Assembly: GCF_008831285.2 (NCBI RefSeq) | Contig: NC_045145.1 | Span: 15,330,040 to 15,394,039 of the forward strand | Reading direction: 5' to 3' | Origin: Nymphaea colorata | Lineage: Eukaryota > Streptophyta > Magnoliopsida > Nymphaeales > Nymphaeaceae | Length of the DNA stretch: 64,000 nucleotides | Shown here: positions 1-15,494 of the stretch, in pieces | How the letters are laid out: every line of letters begins with the position of its first letter | Numbering within the stretch: position 1 is the first letter of the stretch | The notes under the pieces: model-generated | What the model was told of the DNA's origin: nothing | The model's database searches: none | Seen by the model: only the letters and a program-made list of their open reading frames with translations | Translations under genes and position numbers: made by a program

Positions 1-857
1 TTTAAGTGTCAAAATGAGTTAAAGCCCGTGTTTAGAGTGACAGGCCAGCTCTAGCTCGACTGGTTGGGCCAACCCGAAAAGAAAAAAAAAAGAGAAAGAA
101 GGAGCTGATGCTTAACCCGTGCTTATTCATACAATTTTGCTAAGAAAATTTCAATAGTGACTCCAAAATATCTCTTATTTTAAAAAACATCAAATTTTAG
201 CATGATATTCCCAAAGGACAACCATAGTTACTATTCAATAAAGATAGGGAATGTGAAAATATAACACCTTAAAATAGTATGATTGTGATATCATCTTTTG
301 AAAATATGATAAAAAGATTTTTTGTCATCGATACGTGTATTGTAATGTCACCTCAATGGCCGATATGTTTTCTGTGATATCATCCTATAAAAACATGTCA
401 TGACATTCCGAAAGGCCGACATGCTTTTAATCATACTATCTTAAAAGATTATGACAAACTCTTGCAAGGTTGGAACGTTGTGACTGTTACCAGGGTGGAG
501 GTTCCTGGGGTTCAAGGGATCTTCTTCATCTTGGAGATTTACACTATTGGAAAGGCAATAGTCAGCACGACAGGTAACGCCAGGGCCTTCCACCCAAACA
601 GTAGTTTTCTTTAGTATAAGGGAAAGGAAAAATCTCGCTAGATAGGAGCTTCCTTTCTATCCGATTCATCCTGATTATTAATTCTTTAAATATCATGCTC
701 GAGAAATTCTGCTCGTGATCTTCATTCGTCTGAAAAATAGTAATAATGTACACATACACATACTAATCGACAAGCCCAGCAAATACAGATTGCTTATCCC
801 TCCCTCCCACCCCCCGAAAAAAAGTACAAGCCTGTGCTGCCGTGATGCTTGTGATAC
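1..857. other. 3' flank of the K+ channel gene, with an imperfect inverted repeat
   Basis: No gene seen. A stretch around 266-290 (TTAAAATAGTATGATT core) recurs in inverted orientation around 424-445 (AATCATACTATCTTAAAA), with related GGCCGATATG / GGCCGACATG words near 358 and 413. This could fold as a hairpin or be a small MITE-like relic. No terminal target duplication was identified. The stretch from about 600 to 857 is probably the 3' untranslated part of the minus-strand channel gene. Confidence 0.4.
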
Positions 858-3800
858 TTACGTTTCCCGCAGACCCTCATCACCATTACTAACTAAATAT
901 AACCTCTGACCATCGGAAATCATTTCCAGATCGAGAATTCTACCTGCGTCCTCTGATAAGAGACGTGAAGATGAAAAATTGAACTTCTCTTCAGATGATT
1001 TGATCAGTTCATCAAGCGTATCTGGAATCCACATCACGATTCCTTCCCTTCTCTTCTCCTCTGGATCCCATGGATGGAAGGGCAGTACAGTGCATTTCTT
1101 CCGTTGACGCTTCTCTACTACTGAAAAGCAGTGCAAGTGTCAGAAAACAGGGCACCAAGTAGAATTTTCTGTTGACGTGGATGACCATGAAATGGAAGTA
1201 AACAGAACTTAAGAAAACCAAGGAGATTATTCAATAGAACCTACAAAGGAAAAAAGTCTCAGCCCTAAGGCTCCATCTTCGAAGAACTATAAAGAAAGAA
1301 ACCATTCAGACTGACTAATGATAGCCTCCGGCAATTTTAGGTAATTGAAGAGCGATTTCATAATTTGTCGGTTTGAAAAAGATTAATTTGGCTGAAGCGA
1401 AAAGTCACAAGCAGTCCATCCACAAGACTTAAGGTACAAGCCATTAATATCCTTGGTTATGCATATACTACCAATCCCAACGTCAACAGGCTATTAGTAA
1501 CAGGTGAAGAATTGGTCATAACTACAGACAAAGTGACAACTACAGGGACAAACAGCTTTGTCCCAAGAACGAAAGTGAGGAAAAAGGAAAAAAGTTAATT
1601 GCAATAGAATACCGATGACCAATCACACTTTTGCAAGTAGACATCCCTTGGAATGTAACGTAGTGTAAATGAAGAGGTGGATCCATGTTTGGCAAGAAGG
1701 GGTTCTTATACTAGATTCATCAGCATAGGATAATTTATTCCATCATTCCAGCAACAGCGAGAGAAAATATTAGACCTAAACACTGAAGGACTTCTTTGAC
1801 AAATCAAATAATTCCATATTTGAGCAAAATTAGGCTTTCTTTATTTGATCTTGCAAGGATTTCGGAACTGGCCTTGTGCAGTTTGTACATTGTACTTTTA
1901 GAATAAATGGACTTTAGGCCAGTTGTCCATGACGTTCAACCTCAAAAAAGATCACAGAATCAACTGCCATACACACAACTTATTGATCATGGAGTTATGC
2001 AATGATCAGCCAGCTTAAGAAAAGCACAGTCTGTGTAAGCGGAGGAACTGACCAGTTTAAACCCACCTCTAGAAAGATTATATTGAAGGAATGCAACTAT
2101 TATCCTTACCCTAGGGGCAAGAGGAAGGCCACATGTGGTTTAAGGCACCTGGCCAACAATGGTCTCTCTCGATCCAGGTTGTGGTTTCCGCATGTCAAAT
2201 GAAAAAACAACGCACTTATTGCAAAATTTACCTTGTATTTCTTCATAGAAGTCATGGAATTTCAATGACTGTGATGCCATAGCAGATTCAAGTAAATCCA
2301 CCATTGGTCTACTTCCCGATCTACGGCCTTCATCAAGAGGAGTTTTACCCCATCTGGCAAAATACATTCATAAGCAGACAAAACAACCCTCAAAAGCAAT
2401 AAAATATACGAAATGACAACTCTCTCTCTCTCTGAAATGGTTACCAAAAGTAAGCAAGCAATACCTGCCCTTTAGGACAGAAAGAGATTTGATGGTCAAC
2501 CTTCTCATAAATTTGCACAAAAAATAATGAATATGTTTGTATTGCCTTCTAGATCAAATGGGAATACATGTGAATATTGCACAATCATTTGTTATCGATA
2601 AAACACAAATATTAAAGCAAATCCGTCTCATTATTCAGATGTTAGATCATATAATGAAACCACTAAAGAATGCAAATTCAAAAACCCACAAACCTTCGAA
2701 CGAAGAATAAAAGGCAGGGTAAAAATATAATTCCAGAATACAATGTCACATGTATATAGGACAATGTCCCGTAGCGTACGCTGGTATCGCAAGAGGGGCA
2801 CGGGGCTCACTTCCCGACACGTCTTAAGGGGGGAGGGGAGGCAGAGAGAAGGGGAGCGAGGTAGAGGGGAAAAAGGGGGAGGAGCTTACCTTGGCACCGC
2901 CCCTTTCTTTTTTCGGCTTTTTAACTTTTTTACTTAGTCCACTAAGTTTCTTCATATTATAAAAAGTGATAATCATATTATAAAAACATAATTATTTAAA
3001 ACTTACAAAGTAATACAACAATTTGTTATAAGTTCAACAAAGTTTTACTTTTTATATATATATATATATATATAAACTTTCCCCTTCCCCCTACCTATGT
3101 TTTTTTTAATAATGTGGTGTCTTTACCGTATTTTTATATCCATACCCAAACCCATACCAGTACCCATGATTGAGTTTATATTTGAAAACGGTCTTCCAGT
3201 ATTTGAAAAAATGAAGATGCAAAATATTTTCTGAGTGGCAGAGTAAATCAATAAAAAAGTGAATCTAGACTTTTCAGCCTTACTCCAGACTCAGATGTGA
3301 AGCTTAAGTAAGTCACATGGTACCTGTCCTTTAGAAACACATTCGCTCCAGCATCCAATAGAATTTTCACCAATAAATACATCCCCTGCGCTGCAGCAAT
3401 GTGAAGTGGTGTTCTATTATCATAATCTTTGGAATTTGGGTCGACACCATGTGCTAAAAGGCGCCTCACGAAATCCGAATTCCCTTTAGCAACAGCTTTA
3501 CAAAGACAGCTTCCTGCATCATCAATGTCTAAACATGCACCATGCTGAATGAGCAAAGATGCAACATGATCATGTCCATTCTTGATAGCTTCAAGCAGTG
3601 GTGAGTTTCCAAATTTATCTGAAAAAAGTATCCAACAATTAATATAGTAAATACTCTTGGCAGCATCTATGCCCATAGACGAGACATGCCTATGTAAAAT
3701 TCCTAAACGAAAAATAGGAAACTAAAAAAAATGACATGAATTAAAAAAATAGAAATACCCTTTAAGTTAATGTCAACTCCTTCATTAATGAGGAAAGCAG

Positions 3801-6800
3801 TGATGTCAGTATAGCCTTTTGATGCCGATAAATGCTGTAAAACAGAAGAGCAGGTGAGGACTCAAGATACTAATCTCCGTGATATTGACAACCAATATAA
3901 CAATGAAAGATGGATGAGACATCAGAAAACAGAAACACACAGTATAAAACAACAGTTCTTTGACCGTTGCCCAAGCTTTTATAACTAAGATTATGTCTTA
4001 CAGACCTATGATCAGGAGGGCTATTCACGGTTTTCTGAAATGTTCTCATGGATAATAATAAATTTGAACTGGATTACAATATATTTAGCAATAAATTCTG
4101 AAGAATTATGAAAATAATAGCATAAAAAGACTCGATACTGTTCGAAATAGGATTTGGATCCACCCAGGATGGGAAAAGGGATCCGATTTGTTTTCTTCCA
4201 GATTCAAAATGTGAACTCCTCCTAAATATCGAAGTTTGAACAGGAAGAAGGCGCGGCTTCGAAAACCACTCCTCCCCTTTTTCTAACGATGGTAATTGTG
4301 AAACCCTATAAATAGGGGTAGATGTACACTGAAACAGAAGCCGTGAGAGTTAGCTACGTTTTCGATAAAGTAATATGAGAAAAGAGTATGCATGGTCTCC
4401 CTTTTGCAAGTAGGTTTGTGATAGTATACGCTTCTCTGGTCTTGTGAGAAACATCACCCTGTCATATCGATCCTTGCGCGACAATCTTAGGCAAATTTCT
4501 TCTACATTCAGGCATAATTCTTGACCTGAATTATATAAAAATTTTCTTTCAGATACATTACTTACAATTTAAGAGTTAATATCTACACATGCAAAAAAGA
4601 AAGCTGATTAAATGATGATATAGTCAAAGTTAAGGTTCAAGTACCAGAGCAGATCGTCCATCATAGTCAGTCTTTTTCGGGTCTGCTCCAGCTCGAACAA
4701 AACCCTTCAGGTGATACAGGTCTCCATGATGAGCAGCACTATTTACTCGAAGAGCAAGTTCAGCTTCTTTCTTCCCAATGTGAAATGTGATATCAGACTC
4801 CAGTTGCTTGATACGATTATTTGACTCTTTAACCTGTTAGAATGTAAACAAAGTCTTTTGGCCTATTTCACATTTCACACATAAATATCACGGAAAAGAA
4901 GAAAAAAAAAATCCAGCATGTCCAAAGTAAACAAGGAAAACATGTAAGAAACAAAGAAGAGAAACAACATGAATTAACAGAACATATGGCCTGAATCTCG
5001 AAAACAGATATTTCTTTGCACGGGGGTGAGAGGATAAACACTTGTAAAATCTCTTAAGACATATAAAAGTTAGGTAACAGGATTAGCAGCACTGCTCACA
5101 CAATTAGTCACCTAAAATTCAACTGATCCAATATTTCTGCTGCATATATGAATTTATTACATGTCTATGCTTGCATTTCTGGTGCATATTGAGTAATACC
5201 TCTGCTATGAAGCAGTATATGTTCAATCGAATCAGATTATAAAATTTTCCACATCCGATATTACTTAAACACAAGTCATTATATTGAAAAAATTGTACTA
5301 GTAAGTACATGTGCACAGTGCACAGGGAAAAACATAGGCAAATTAAAAGAAGCTGGCAAGTTTGTGGAGGACATACACTTAGAAAATAGAGTTGCATAAT
5401 CAATGACAATAGATAAAGAAAAAGAATCACCAAACAACTCAATGGTTCTGAAATCTAGTTAAAGCCTTAAACTGGAAGATATATCAAATGTGCAGGTATC
5501 AAACCCAAAAAGGTAACTCAGTTCATTTCCTCATGTATGTGTGAACCTTCAGAATATTTCTGAATGCATGTCAAGCTGTTGCTCAGACAAAGTAGTTATA
5601 GTTTGTTGTCAGGCTATTTCGTGATCATTTTTCTACAGTGTAGCAGCAAAAGATATCTACCTCAAGGAGGTTACTCAGGATTGTCCGCCCATCTATGAAA
5701 TAAATTTGCAGGACATTGGTGAAAGACTGTTTGTCAAGCCGCAAAAGTCTACATAATTCACAAACACGGACAGTATGAGGCTGAGGGATATTGCAGAGGA
5801 TGGCAGTTTCACCAAATGATGAATTAGGTTCAAGCAGTGAAACTGTTTCCTCTGACCCATCTTCTCCGATGCCCACTTCTTCCTGTAAAAAAAGATGTGA
5901 TTACATTAACAAAATAAGAAAACTATGCATCTAACTTAAATTTATATATATTGTATGTAAAGGGACTTCCGGGAACAAAAAAATAACTATTGCGAGACCA
6001 ATGCAGCTTGCCTGAAGCAATACAAGACCATCTGAACTAACTACATGATACAGAACTCTGGCTACATTTCGAGAAGAAAAAGAGGAAAACTGTACACATG
6101 TAAATTTGATGCATGCATACAAGGACACCAATGAACTTGCCTAATAACTTCTAAATGCTGTCTGTGTTTCTCCATCAGCTTTGTTGCACACTATCCACAA
6201 TGGATGAATTAAAACAAAAAGTTCAGGTTGCAAAATACTTGCATGTCCTAGAACCAGCCTAGATCCAAGACAACATTTCAAACATATAGAGGAGAATCTG
6301 ACCACAGGATTTCAGTTTCTAAGGGCATTATATGCATCAGGAAAAAGAAATGAAAATGAAAATTTGAAATTTTTACCAGCATCCCATGACAAACAAAATA
6401 AATCTGGTCAACAGCATTTCCTTGTTCCAAAATCACTTCCCCAGGCAGAAAGAATTCTTCATGCAGGTTTATTACCTGAAAGGATAGAAAAACCAATATA
6501 AGAAAACTCTAAAGAGATCCCCAATAATTTGATAATTGGTATACCATAGGACATGTAAGACATGTACTTTGATACGGTAGTGTTGGTGAAAGCATGTCAG
6601 AAGCTTTCAAGAGAGAAAGAGGTTTAAGTTAATGCCTCACCAAGGCATTTTAACATTTTAAACCCCATCCTAAAAGAAGATAAAAGTAGAACATTATAGG
6701 ATTAGTTTTCAGTTTTCAGTAGCTTATATGTACCACATATGACATACTTACATGTGTTCATGCATGTATAGGGCAGATACATAGGCAATAATCACAAAAA

Positions 6801-9800
6801 ATAGACTAACGTACTTGATTGAAACATATGAAACACAAATGCTACTTACCATTTGATTAATAAACTCAGAACTGCATCCTCTAAAGAGTGGAATATGTTC
6901 AATTAGTGGCTTGTACAGTGTTTGTGAGATCTGCAAAAAGAATATAAAATAAGCACAACCTTAAGAGCGACAAACAAAACAAGATCTAAAAGCAATCGAC
7001 AGGAAGCCAGTAAATAAAAATACTAATTCAACACTTAAAAATTCCAGAAAATAATTGTAAGTTGATAGCTGTGAGACTGTTTATTCGACAACAATTTAGA
7101 TTTGACAGACAAGGTGTTCCTTGTAACGAGACTGTTTATTCGACAACAATTTAGATTTGACAGACAAGGTGTTCCTTGTAACTACTTTGTACAGTTGTGT
7201 CATTATAGTATGTTGCTTGTGTTGAATTTAGTGAATGTTTTTCTTTTCGGCTCACACTTCTTAAAGTGCTTCAAACATGAACTATGTTGATGTAACTTTT
7301 TGTACAGGTCAGCATACAGTGTTAAAATCTACTTGAAATGAGGTAAATTCACCGAGCCACAACTCAAGACTTGGAAAAGCCCAATAAAGGGTTGAATAAA
7401 TGCACCAAGGCCAAGATCACAATATTCAAGTGTGAGAAAAATATACATTTAAATCAAGGAATTACAATAGAGAAAACATAAAAAATGAGGAGTGGGAATG
7501 TCCCACTATATATACAAGAGAGGAGAAAATCCCTGTTGGAGGTTTCTCCAACAGCTCAAGATAGAGCAGCTGGAGAACCTCAGCATCCATACTGAACAGA
7601 AACAAAAAGATAAAATAAAAAGAAAAAAAATAAAGAAAAATAGAACAAAAAAATACATACACAACCTGTATACTTTATATGGTTTATGGTATACATGCAT
7701 AACATGCAAATACACATGCATGTACATATACCTAAAGATATATAAAGTGTGCAAATTACTCACTACCAATTTAACATACAGGTCCATAAGACACCTATAG
7801 GAATGGACAGGATGGCTTATACCTTATATACACTCTGGTGAAAAGGTTATATTATTGTAACATTAACCTTGAAAAAACATTTACCTGCTTTTTGGCAAGA
7901 AAGAATGCAATATTTTCAAATTATCACCAACATTTATGGTTATAAAGACAAACGTGATATACAAGGATAGAAAACAAGAAAAGCATATGAATTCAAGATC
8001 CATGCAACTTCATCAAATACTCAATCCAGGACAGGCTTCTTCAGCTGCAGCTGTTATAGATTCAAATGGAAAATTGTTCTTTTCTTTTATAGGCCAAGGA
8101 GAAAAACTTGCCACCACTGACTGTATATTGGCAGGCCTCTGGTTGGTAAAAGCTTTTGAAATCCACCCTCCAATCAAGGACTACCCAACTCTAGCATTGT
8201 AGCAACTAGCAACATTTAGCATAGGTTTCAACAACCTCTCTTAATGAGATTGTGGGAAAACCAGCAGAGATTTACTGCATGATGTTGATTGACAAGCTCT
8301 TTTATTGAGACATTGGAAGTAAGTCGGCCAATTAATTATAGAACATTAGCCCTTGACCGAGCTCCAGCAAAAATAACGATAGGCATAACTCAACGGATAA
8401 AAACTTAAAACAACAAAAACTGAGTGTAGGTGTGCATGTCATACAGCCAACAGCAAAATCCAGCTGCTGCCACATTCTCAAATCAAACTTTAAAACTGAA
8501 GTTATAAAACATGGTCTTATTGTCTTAATGCAAAATTATCAGATTATGAGTCAAAAGGCAAAAACAAGCAGTCTATGAAAAGATACTTATTTTGACAATA
8601 GAATTTTCTGTCTGCAAGTTACGGTCGTTTAACTTCAAGTACCTTAGCGCGGATAGACACTGGAATATCCTGAAGAATAGCAGCCTCAGTGTAACTACTC
8701 TCATACTGCAAACGCAGGTGTCCTTTGATCTGGTCCCGAATCTCTTTTCCAAGTCTATTTCTATTCATGTATTTAATCAAGTCTGTCATTTTGTCCCTAA
8801 ACTTTTCAGTCTTCGATCCTTTCACAATTAAGGCAGTCATGTTACCAATTAGATAAGCACCAAGAATCATATCAAAAGAAACAAATATCATGACGAATAT
8901 CATTTCTCTGGTATTGACTGCATGTATATCTCCATACCCTACATCACAAGTGACAGGAACATGTTAGAGATGCATTTTTTTAATAATTGATCATATTTGG
9001 CAACAGAAAAATGAAAGCCATATATGACTAGGACAAGCTCTGTAAAGAAGTTTAGATCCACTATAGCAGGCTCAACACATTCAAACATCCATACTAATAT
9101 CTGTGGATGTCTATACTATTAACGAATGAAATAATGACCCATCCAAGTATTTGAAAGCTGTGTTTTAAAAACTCACCAAGTCAACAAGAGGTTGACTCAG
9201 CTTCACCCGGCCCTCTACCGGGTCAACCCAAGAGGTAGACAAGTTTCTGTTGAAGATCGGCAAGACTTGGCCATGACTTACCCTGACCGGCCGTGACTGA
9301 GCTTCAGTCAGCCTGACACAGCCAAAACTCGTTTGACTCGGTACAGACGTACAGTCTAGTGATAAACTTTGTATTTTGTAATCAGCATGTACGATGTATT
9401 TATTTAAATTTTTTAGGACATTGGACTCTTTACTTTCGGATTTTTAGTTTTACATAACATTAATATACATGTTGAGTTTGTTAACCATTGGATAGTTGTA
9501 AATGTTGAATATATTGATCTTATTGTTTGATTTTTATTAACTTGTTTTTCATTGATATACTGATTGTTGCTACACGGATGAAATGTGCGATTATAGAGAA
9601 GGAGCAATAGCTTAATCATCTAATTACTTGTTATCAAATGAGAAAATATTACTTAGTTATTACTTGATGTTAGGAGGGCTTACTTCTGAGTGATACCTGT
9701 ATTAAGTCATTCTGTAACATTTTTTTGTTTAAATGATAAATTACATATTGTTTTTCTTTCAAAAATAATAATTAACAAAACCAGTCCCGAGTCACTAGTC

Positions 9801-12800
9801 GACCCGCCAAGTCATGAGTCAGGAACGGACAAGTTGAGTCTCGAGTCACCAGGTTTTAAAACATTGCTGGAAAGACATAATTAGGAATGTCCCATGATAA
9901 AGTACTTTAAAACATGGCTTCAAATTTTATACTACTACGTCAAGCAATAACAGTGAATTACTGAAAACCAATTTCCTTTCTCACTAGGTAAGATGGTATA
10001 CAGAAACCTGATACTCTTTGAACAAGGAAGTGAAGTTATTGATCCAATTTGGCATCCTATGCAACATTATCATGTATACTAGGCCTTTTCCTGCTTCATA
10101 CGTGATACAGTATTGCGAATATAGCATTCGGTAGTAAATATGGGTCCACTAAATTTTTGACCTAAATCCGTCTAATTCATCTTATGATCTGGTCACCTTC
10201 TTGTTATCATGTAGAATCAGCACTGAGTGTGCATCTTTTTCACATTTACGTTTTAGTTCATGAGTCAAGACTATGCACACTTCATATGAATTTTAGCATA
10301 TTTCTGAATTTTCAGTTTTTCAACGTTATTATGCACTTTATATGTGTTAATGCTCATTCAAGCACGTGCAAATTCATGTTCACAAGCGTTAGAAATTTTC
10401 ATGTGATATCTTCATACTAATCTTCAAAGTTTCAAACCAAACACCTGATATTGTACCCGACCTTTATCAAAGGCATTTGTTTGAAAAAGTCATCAGAATA
10501 AGTGGTACCAAGAAATGGTTGGCAATACCGGTGCAACATGGAACTTTTGGATGCAGCAACACATAGGCAAATTAATATTTGGCTTTCATGTAATGGACAA
10601 TGAATTGTTAGAAAACTCATCAAAATAGCAACTACTTCGAACTGAGCAGAAGCACTATAAGAATAAAATAAAACGACAGATTCTCAGCTACTATATCTAG
10701 AAGTAGAGGCAAGAGAACAATTACCAACTGTTGCCATGGTGACTATGGCAAAATAAAGTGATGTCACGTAGCGTCTTACTATAGATATTTCTCGAAAATT
10801 GTTATAGCTATAATCGCCCAACTGTAAACTCCCTATCCATGTATAACCCTCTTGTGATTCTGGCAGAGTTGTGGCAAGATAATAAAAGATGCAAGCAGCT
10901 GTATGTGTGCAATAAAGCTCAACAGCGATAAGTTTCACAATCCTTGTGAACAAATAGTTGATCTGAATGTTCTTCTCTAGCCTTTGGAAGAAATCTGCCA
11001 CTTTACGAGCTCGACTTAGCCGAAGCCATAAGAGATATCTCACTTCTTCTTTTCTCCCACAGATCTGGATAAAAGACAAAAAGCACAATTATCAGTATTT
11101 ACAATTTAACCGCAAAAATCTTCGAAAAGGCACGGTAGAAGAAATTAAGAATGTTTCAGATGAAGCAAGAATCTGTGTGGTCATTGGAGGATGACAGACA
11201 CTAGATAGTCCGAAAATTTTTTATCTAAAGGAGCACGACCTACTTATTCACAGCCACATTTATGAACTCATCTTTATTGCTCACAAGGCTTTCACAGCTT
11301 TTGCTGCATACGGTTGCTGCTGTGCAAGTAACTCTGTCTAAATATGTCGGCAGTCAAAAAATCACTTAGTTGTCAAGACTTATCATCCAAGAATCCTGTA
11401 ATCAAAATGGGAAGTTGGAAACAAGTCGATGAAGACCCCTTGAATAAAATCGACGGCAAATGGATTCGATTGCATGGCCAAGAGTGAACATGTCAAATTT
11501 ACATTAAATTTAATATATTTTATTTTTAACTAATTTTATACATTTGTTCCCTTTATTTTTTCTAAATGCCTTTCTAATATTTTTGGCCTGTGGCCTGTGA
11601 ATTGACTGATTCACTGAATCTTCAGCGTCGCCAATTCGGTTCACAAACCGGTTCCTATAATACTGCTAAAAAGACCGATCAGGACTAGATGGGGCCAGTC
11701 GGCCTGACTTGGTCCACGTTAATTTACTAAGATAAATAAATACATATATTTATATGGAAATAATTACAGAAACATACGTATATCTATATCAAGTCCGCAC
11801 ATATGCATTTATAGTCAGGGATTAGTCAGCTGCCCGCCAATGTGACTAACTGACTAGTCTGACCAACTTGCCACCGGTTTAAAACTAACTAGTCGGGATT
11901 TTGACAACTAACCCCAAGAGATCAATAGTGCACAAAACCTTCATCTGAGAAGCAAGCACAAATTTGTGTCATTACATTTCCTTTTCAGAGGTTTCCGAAT
12001 ATGCAGCACACATCCTTTTTGTGGTTCTACTAATAGCGCATAGCGACATGTACAGGTTCCATCAGAGAAGTAACAAGGCGAAATAACAAAACCATAAGCA
12101 AGCTAAAGATGAAAAAAACTGCATCAAATTTAGAGATCAAAACATGCTGGGCCTTTTCCTAATCCCCATCTTTAGATTGGTTTTCTATATCCAAATCATA
12201 TGGAATTAAGTACTAATGCTAGAGAACGCAATGGAAAAAACAGCATATAGCACAGAAGTTCGCAATAGTCCAAAAGGCGTAGCCCGTATGAGCATGTTCA
12301 TTCTAGTGGCGACTACCAAGTTCAACGAATCAAATTCAATGACACACAGCAGAAACGCAAGTTGCAGTATGCTATGCCACAAAAAATAAAGCATAACTGA
12401 AGTACTCGAAAACAGGAAAAATATCACAGAGGATCAACAGCACAAGTTCCTCTTCACAGTCTAATTTCCCCTTAATAAATAGCAGGCATGCCATAAAGAA
12501 ACATCCCAAGGGTAACATCGGTCGTCAAGTCACAGTTCAGAAGATATATTTAAAAGAACAAAACAAACAGTCGGCTGGCAAGATTACCCTATAGATATAG
12601 TCCCATGGTAAGCAACTAAGAATGTCCACAATGAATCCGGATTTAAGGTACCTGATTTGTACAATTCAAACAGAAAAAACAAGAAATCAGCACTATTCTC
12701 GCAACCAATTCTCGCAATTCACTACGTAGTGGGAATGCTAGTTTAGAATAAAAGAAAAGTTGACCATTAATGAACGTAGCAAAAAGGTAAAGGGAAATAA

Positions 12801-15416
12801 AATACTAACCTTAGAGCTATACTATGGCGATTATACACCATCTTATAAGTGTGGTCGTCTCTGTAAGCCACGAAAAATTGCATGACGATGTCGACGAGGA
12901 ACGCTAACTGCCCAGCAATATCGAGCAAAAACAAGTTCTTGGGCAGCCCCCTGAAGAACCCAAACTCCAGAGGCGTAAAGAATGACGAGTAGATAGCCCA
13001 CACGAGTATGAACTTCATCCATAGTCCATACAACCTGCTCATTCAAAAACCAAACCATAATAAGACAACCGATTCCCGAATTCACGGTCGTTGGCACAGT
13101 GCGCCGTGGGGCAAAATAGGAGGGAAAGAAAACTACGTTGGGCGTGCACCACATGCTTCACTAAATTCATGGAACTGCACTAGTTAAATTGCCATGTTTA
13201 TGGTCGCTTACAAGGCTTATGAGTACTTGCCCACCTTGGCTAACTTCAACAAGAAAGCGCGAGTCTTAAAAATTTTAGAGGATTTGAACATGCAGTTGGA
13301 CTACTGTTCTCCCCGTATAAAAACCAAAGCCATGGGCATGCGAATCCCATTAGATACTGTAGGACCCTTCAAAATGCTGTGTTTTTTGTAAAATAACTTC
13401 CTCCGAAGCTGAATTCCGAATTTGGAACACTAAGAAAAGGACATATCATTCTTAGGGTTCCAAAAATGGTGCGCAGTACATGCTATTTTCATTTTGTGTT
13501 TGCTCGAAGAGAAGTGAAGGTGTTCATTCTGCCATTTGGTGAAACACGAACACCAAATCACGTCCTTACGGGAAAGCGCCGTGCTGAACGCCGTGCTCCC
13601 AGAGCTACAGCGAGCTTCCAGTGCATTCAAACTCTTCTAGACTCACTTGAGCGGTGGACTTGATGAGACTGTACTGTGTGTTCGGGCCTAAACGCAAAGT
13701 CGGCGCCCCAACACGCAGCTGTATGTTTAGTTTCACAGCAGATCATGTTGTCAGCACAAGCAGTCAGTTCTACTCTCAGCCCCGCCGGATTACCCACTTT
13801 CCGTACGAAGGCCTTTATCAGTGTTCTCATCAACTATTCTACTTACTCTTTTGTATCATAGGGGCATTTCTTAAACTTTTTGGGGCACAAGACACATGCT
13901 CAATATCCCGAACGAATAACCAGCATCATTCCAATTTGTGATCTTCAACGTAGTGGACAAAAGATACGAGCGTACTATCCTATTCCTATCCGTCTCTTTT
14001 CTTACTTCATACACCATATCTGAGCCTAGTCACTCTGAGAATCCCATTGTCTTCAAATTCCTTGCTTTAAGTTTGCACCCGTGTAAAACATATTCTTGCT
14101 TATTATTCGACCTAATCAGATCATATGGACTGCATCCTAAGGCCCATCTAGTAAAGACCACTAGTCGGATCAGTGATCAATAAAATTCAGTTCATACCTA
14201 CAATTTCAAATAATTGAAACCAGATGTCTTTCCGTAAATAAGCATCTGGATATACTCCTTGGTAAAGAAATAAAACCTCGAGGGTCATTATTATTGGAGG
14301 AGGTCGGACCACTCTGTGTTCCATACAACATGCACTCCAATGTCTTGGCCATGCACTAATTGAGTAAAACCAACCACAGCCAACACCAGCCCCAAAGCGA
14401 CCAGTCTTAGAAACCAAGCCAGAAAAGAAATTCACCGGACGTTTGCATCGTCAACGGATTCTCAAATTTTCTCCACATCACGGGACTACAAATTGCACTT
14501 AAAACGTCCTTCGAAGCTGCACGAATCTCGTGACCTCGCAATTATTTGCGGTTACTTGTGATTTTCACTTTAACAATATTGCTCACTCTTGACCTTTCTA
14601 CTTGCAACTAAACTCTACTCGATCAACCATAGCGTTACTTTCTATAGCTTCCCCGTCAAATCCATGCCACACCATGCGGCTTCTCCCACCCGTGATGAGA
14701 ACCTCTTTTCTCGTTTTTGTTATCTGAATTTTCTAACTGTAGGTCATCACGATGCCACGTGACAGCTTACAAAATGAAGTGGCAGATAAAAAAGGGTACA
14801 GTCTCATTTCTTCACGGCATTCCAAATCAGGCTCTTGCGATGGTTGGAGTTAAAAAATAAGATGACAAAAGAGAACCGTATGACGGCTGTGCAGTCATCG
14901 CCTATATTTGTTTCGTATTGTCAACGGGTTTGAAAGTATTTTGTGGTAAACTAAAAACCCGCTGAAATTTTAACAAATTGTTGACGGCTGTAAAGCTCAC
15001 AATCAATGTTTCAGGCGATCACGTTCCTTCGTTGATTCTTTTTTCTTTTCCTCTTAAGCATCACCATGAACGGAACACGGAACATCGTGTCATCTCGCCG
15101 TACCAGAGCCGATGTTCCCATCAGCCGTCCGTCCTTTTTTCAGCAGCTCCAGCTATCGCCTTCCCGAGTGAACCGAAACTGAGGACACACGTCGAGTAGA
15201 CGTCGCTTTCCATTTTAGAAGACAAGATCACCTCACCTTCTTATGTAACGCAACTAATTATAAAGCATCTAGAAAAATAATATTTACAATTATCGGTTTG
15301 TCTTTATCATCGTAAGTTCATAGGCTTAACCGCCAGCATTGCCTTGGATGACTTTCCAGTAAATTGACATATAAAAATAGGAGAACAATAATGAAGTTCA
15401 AGCGTACAATTAAGGG

Positions 15417-15494
<78 letters not shown>

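Noticed and set aside
12767..13154. Alternative 103-codon frame overlapping channel exon 2
   Set aside because: The other frame of the same strand encodes the S1-S2 region of the channel with correct splice phases.
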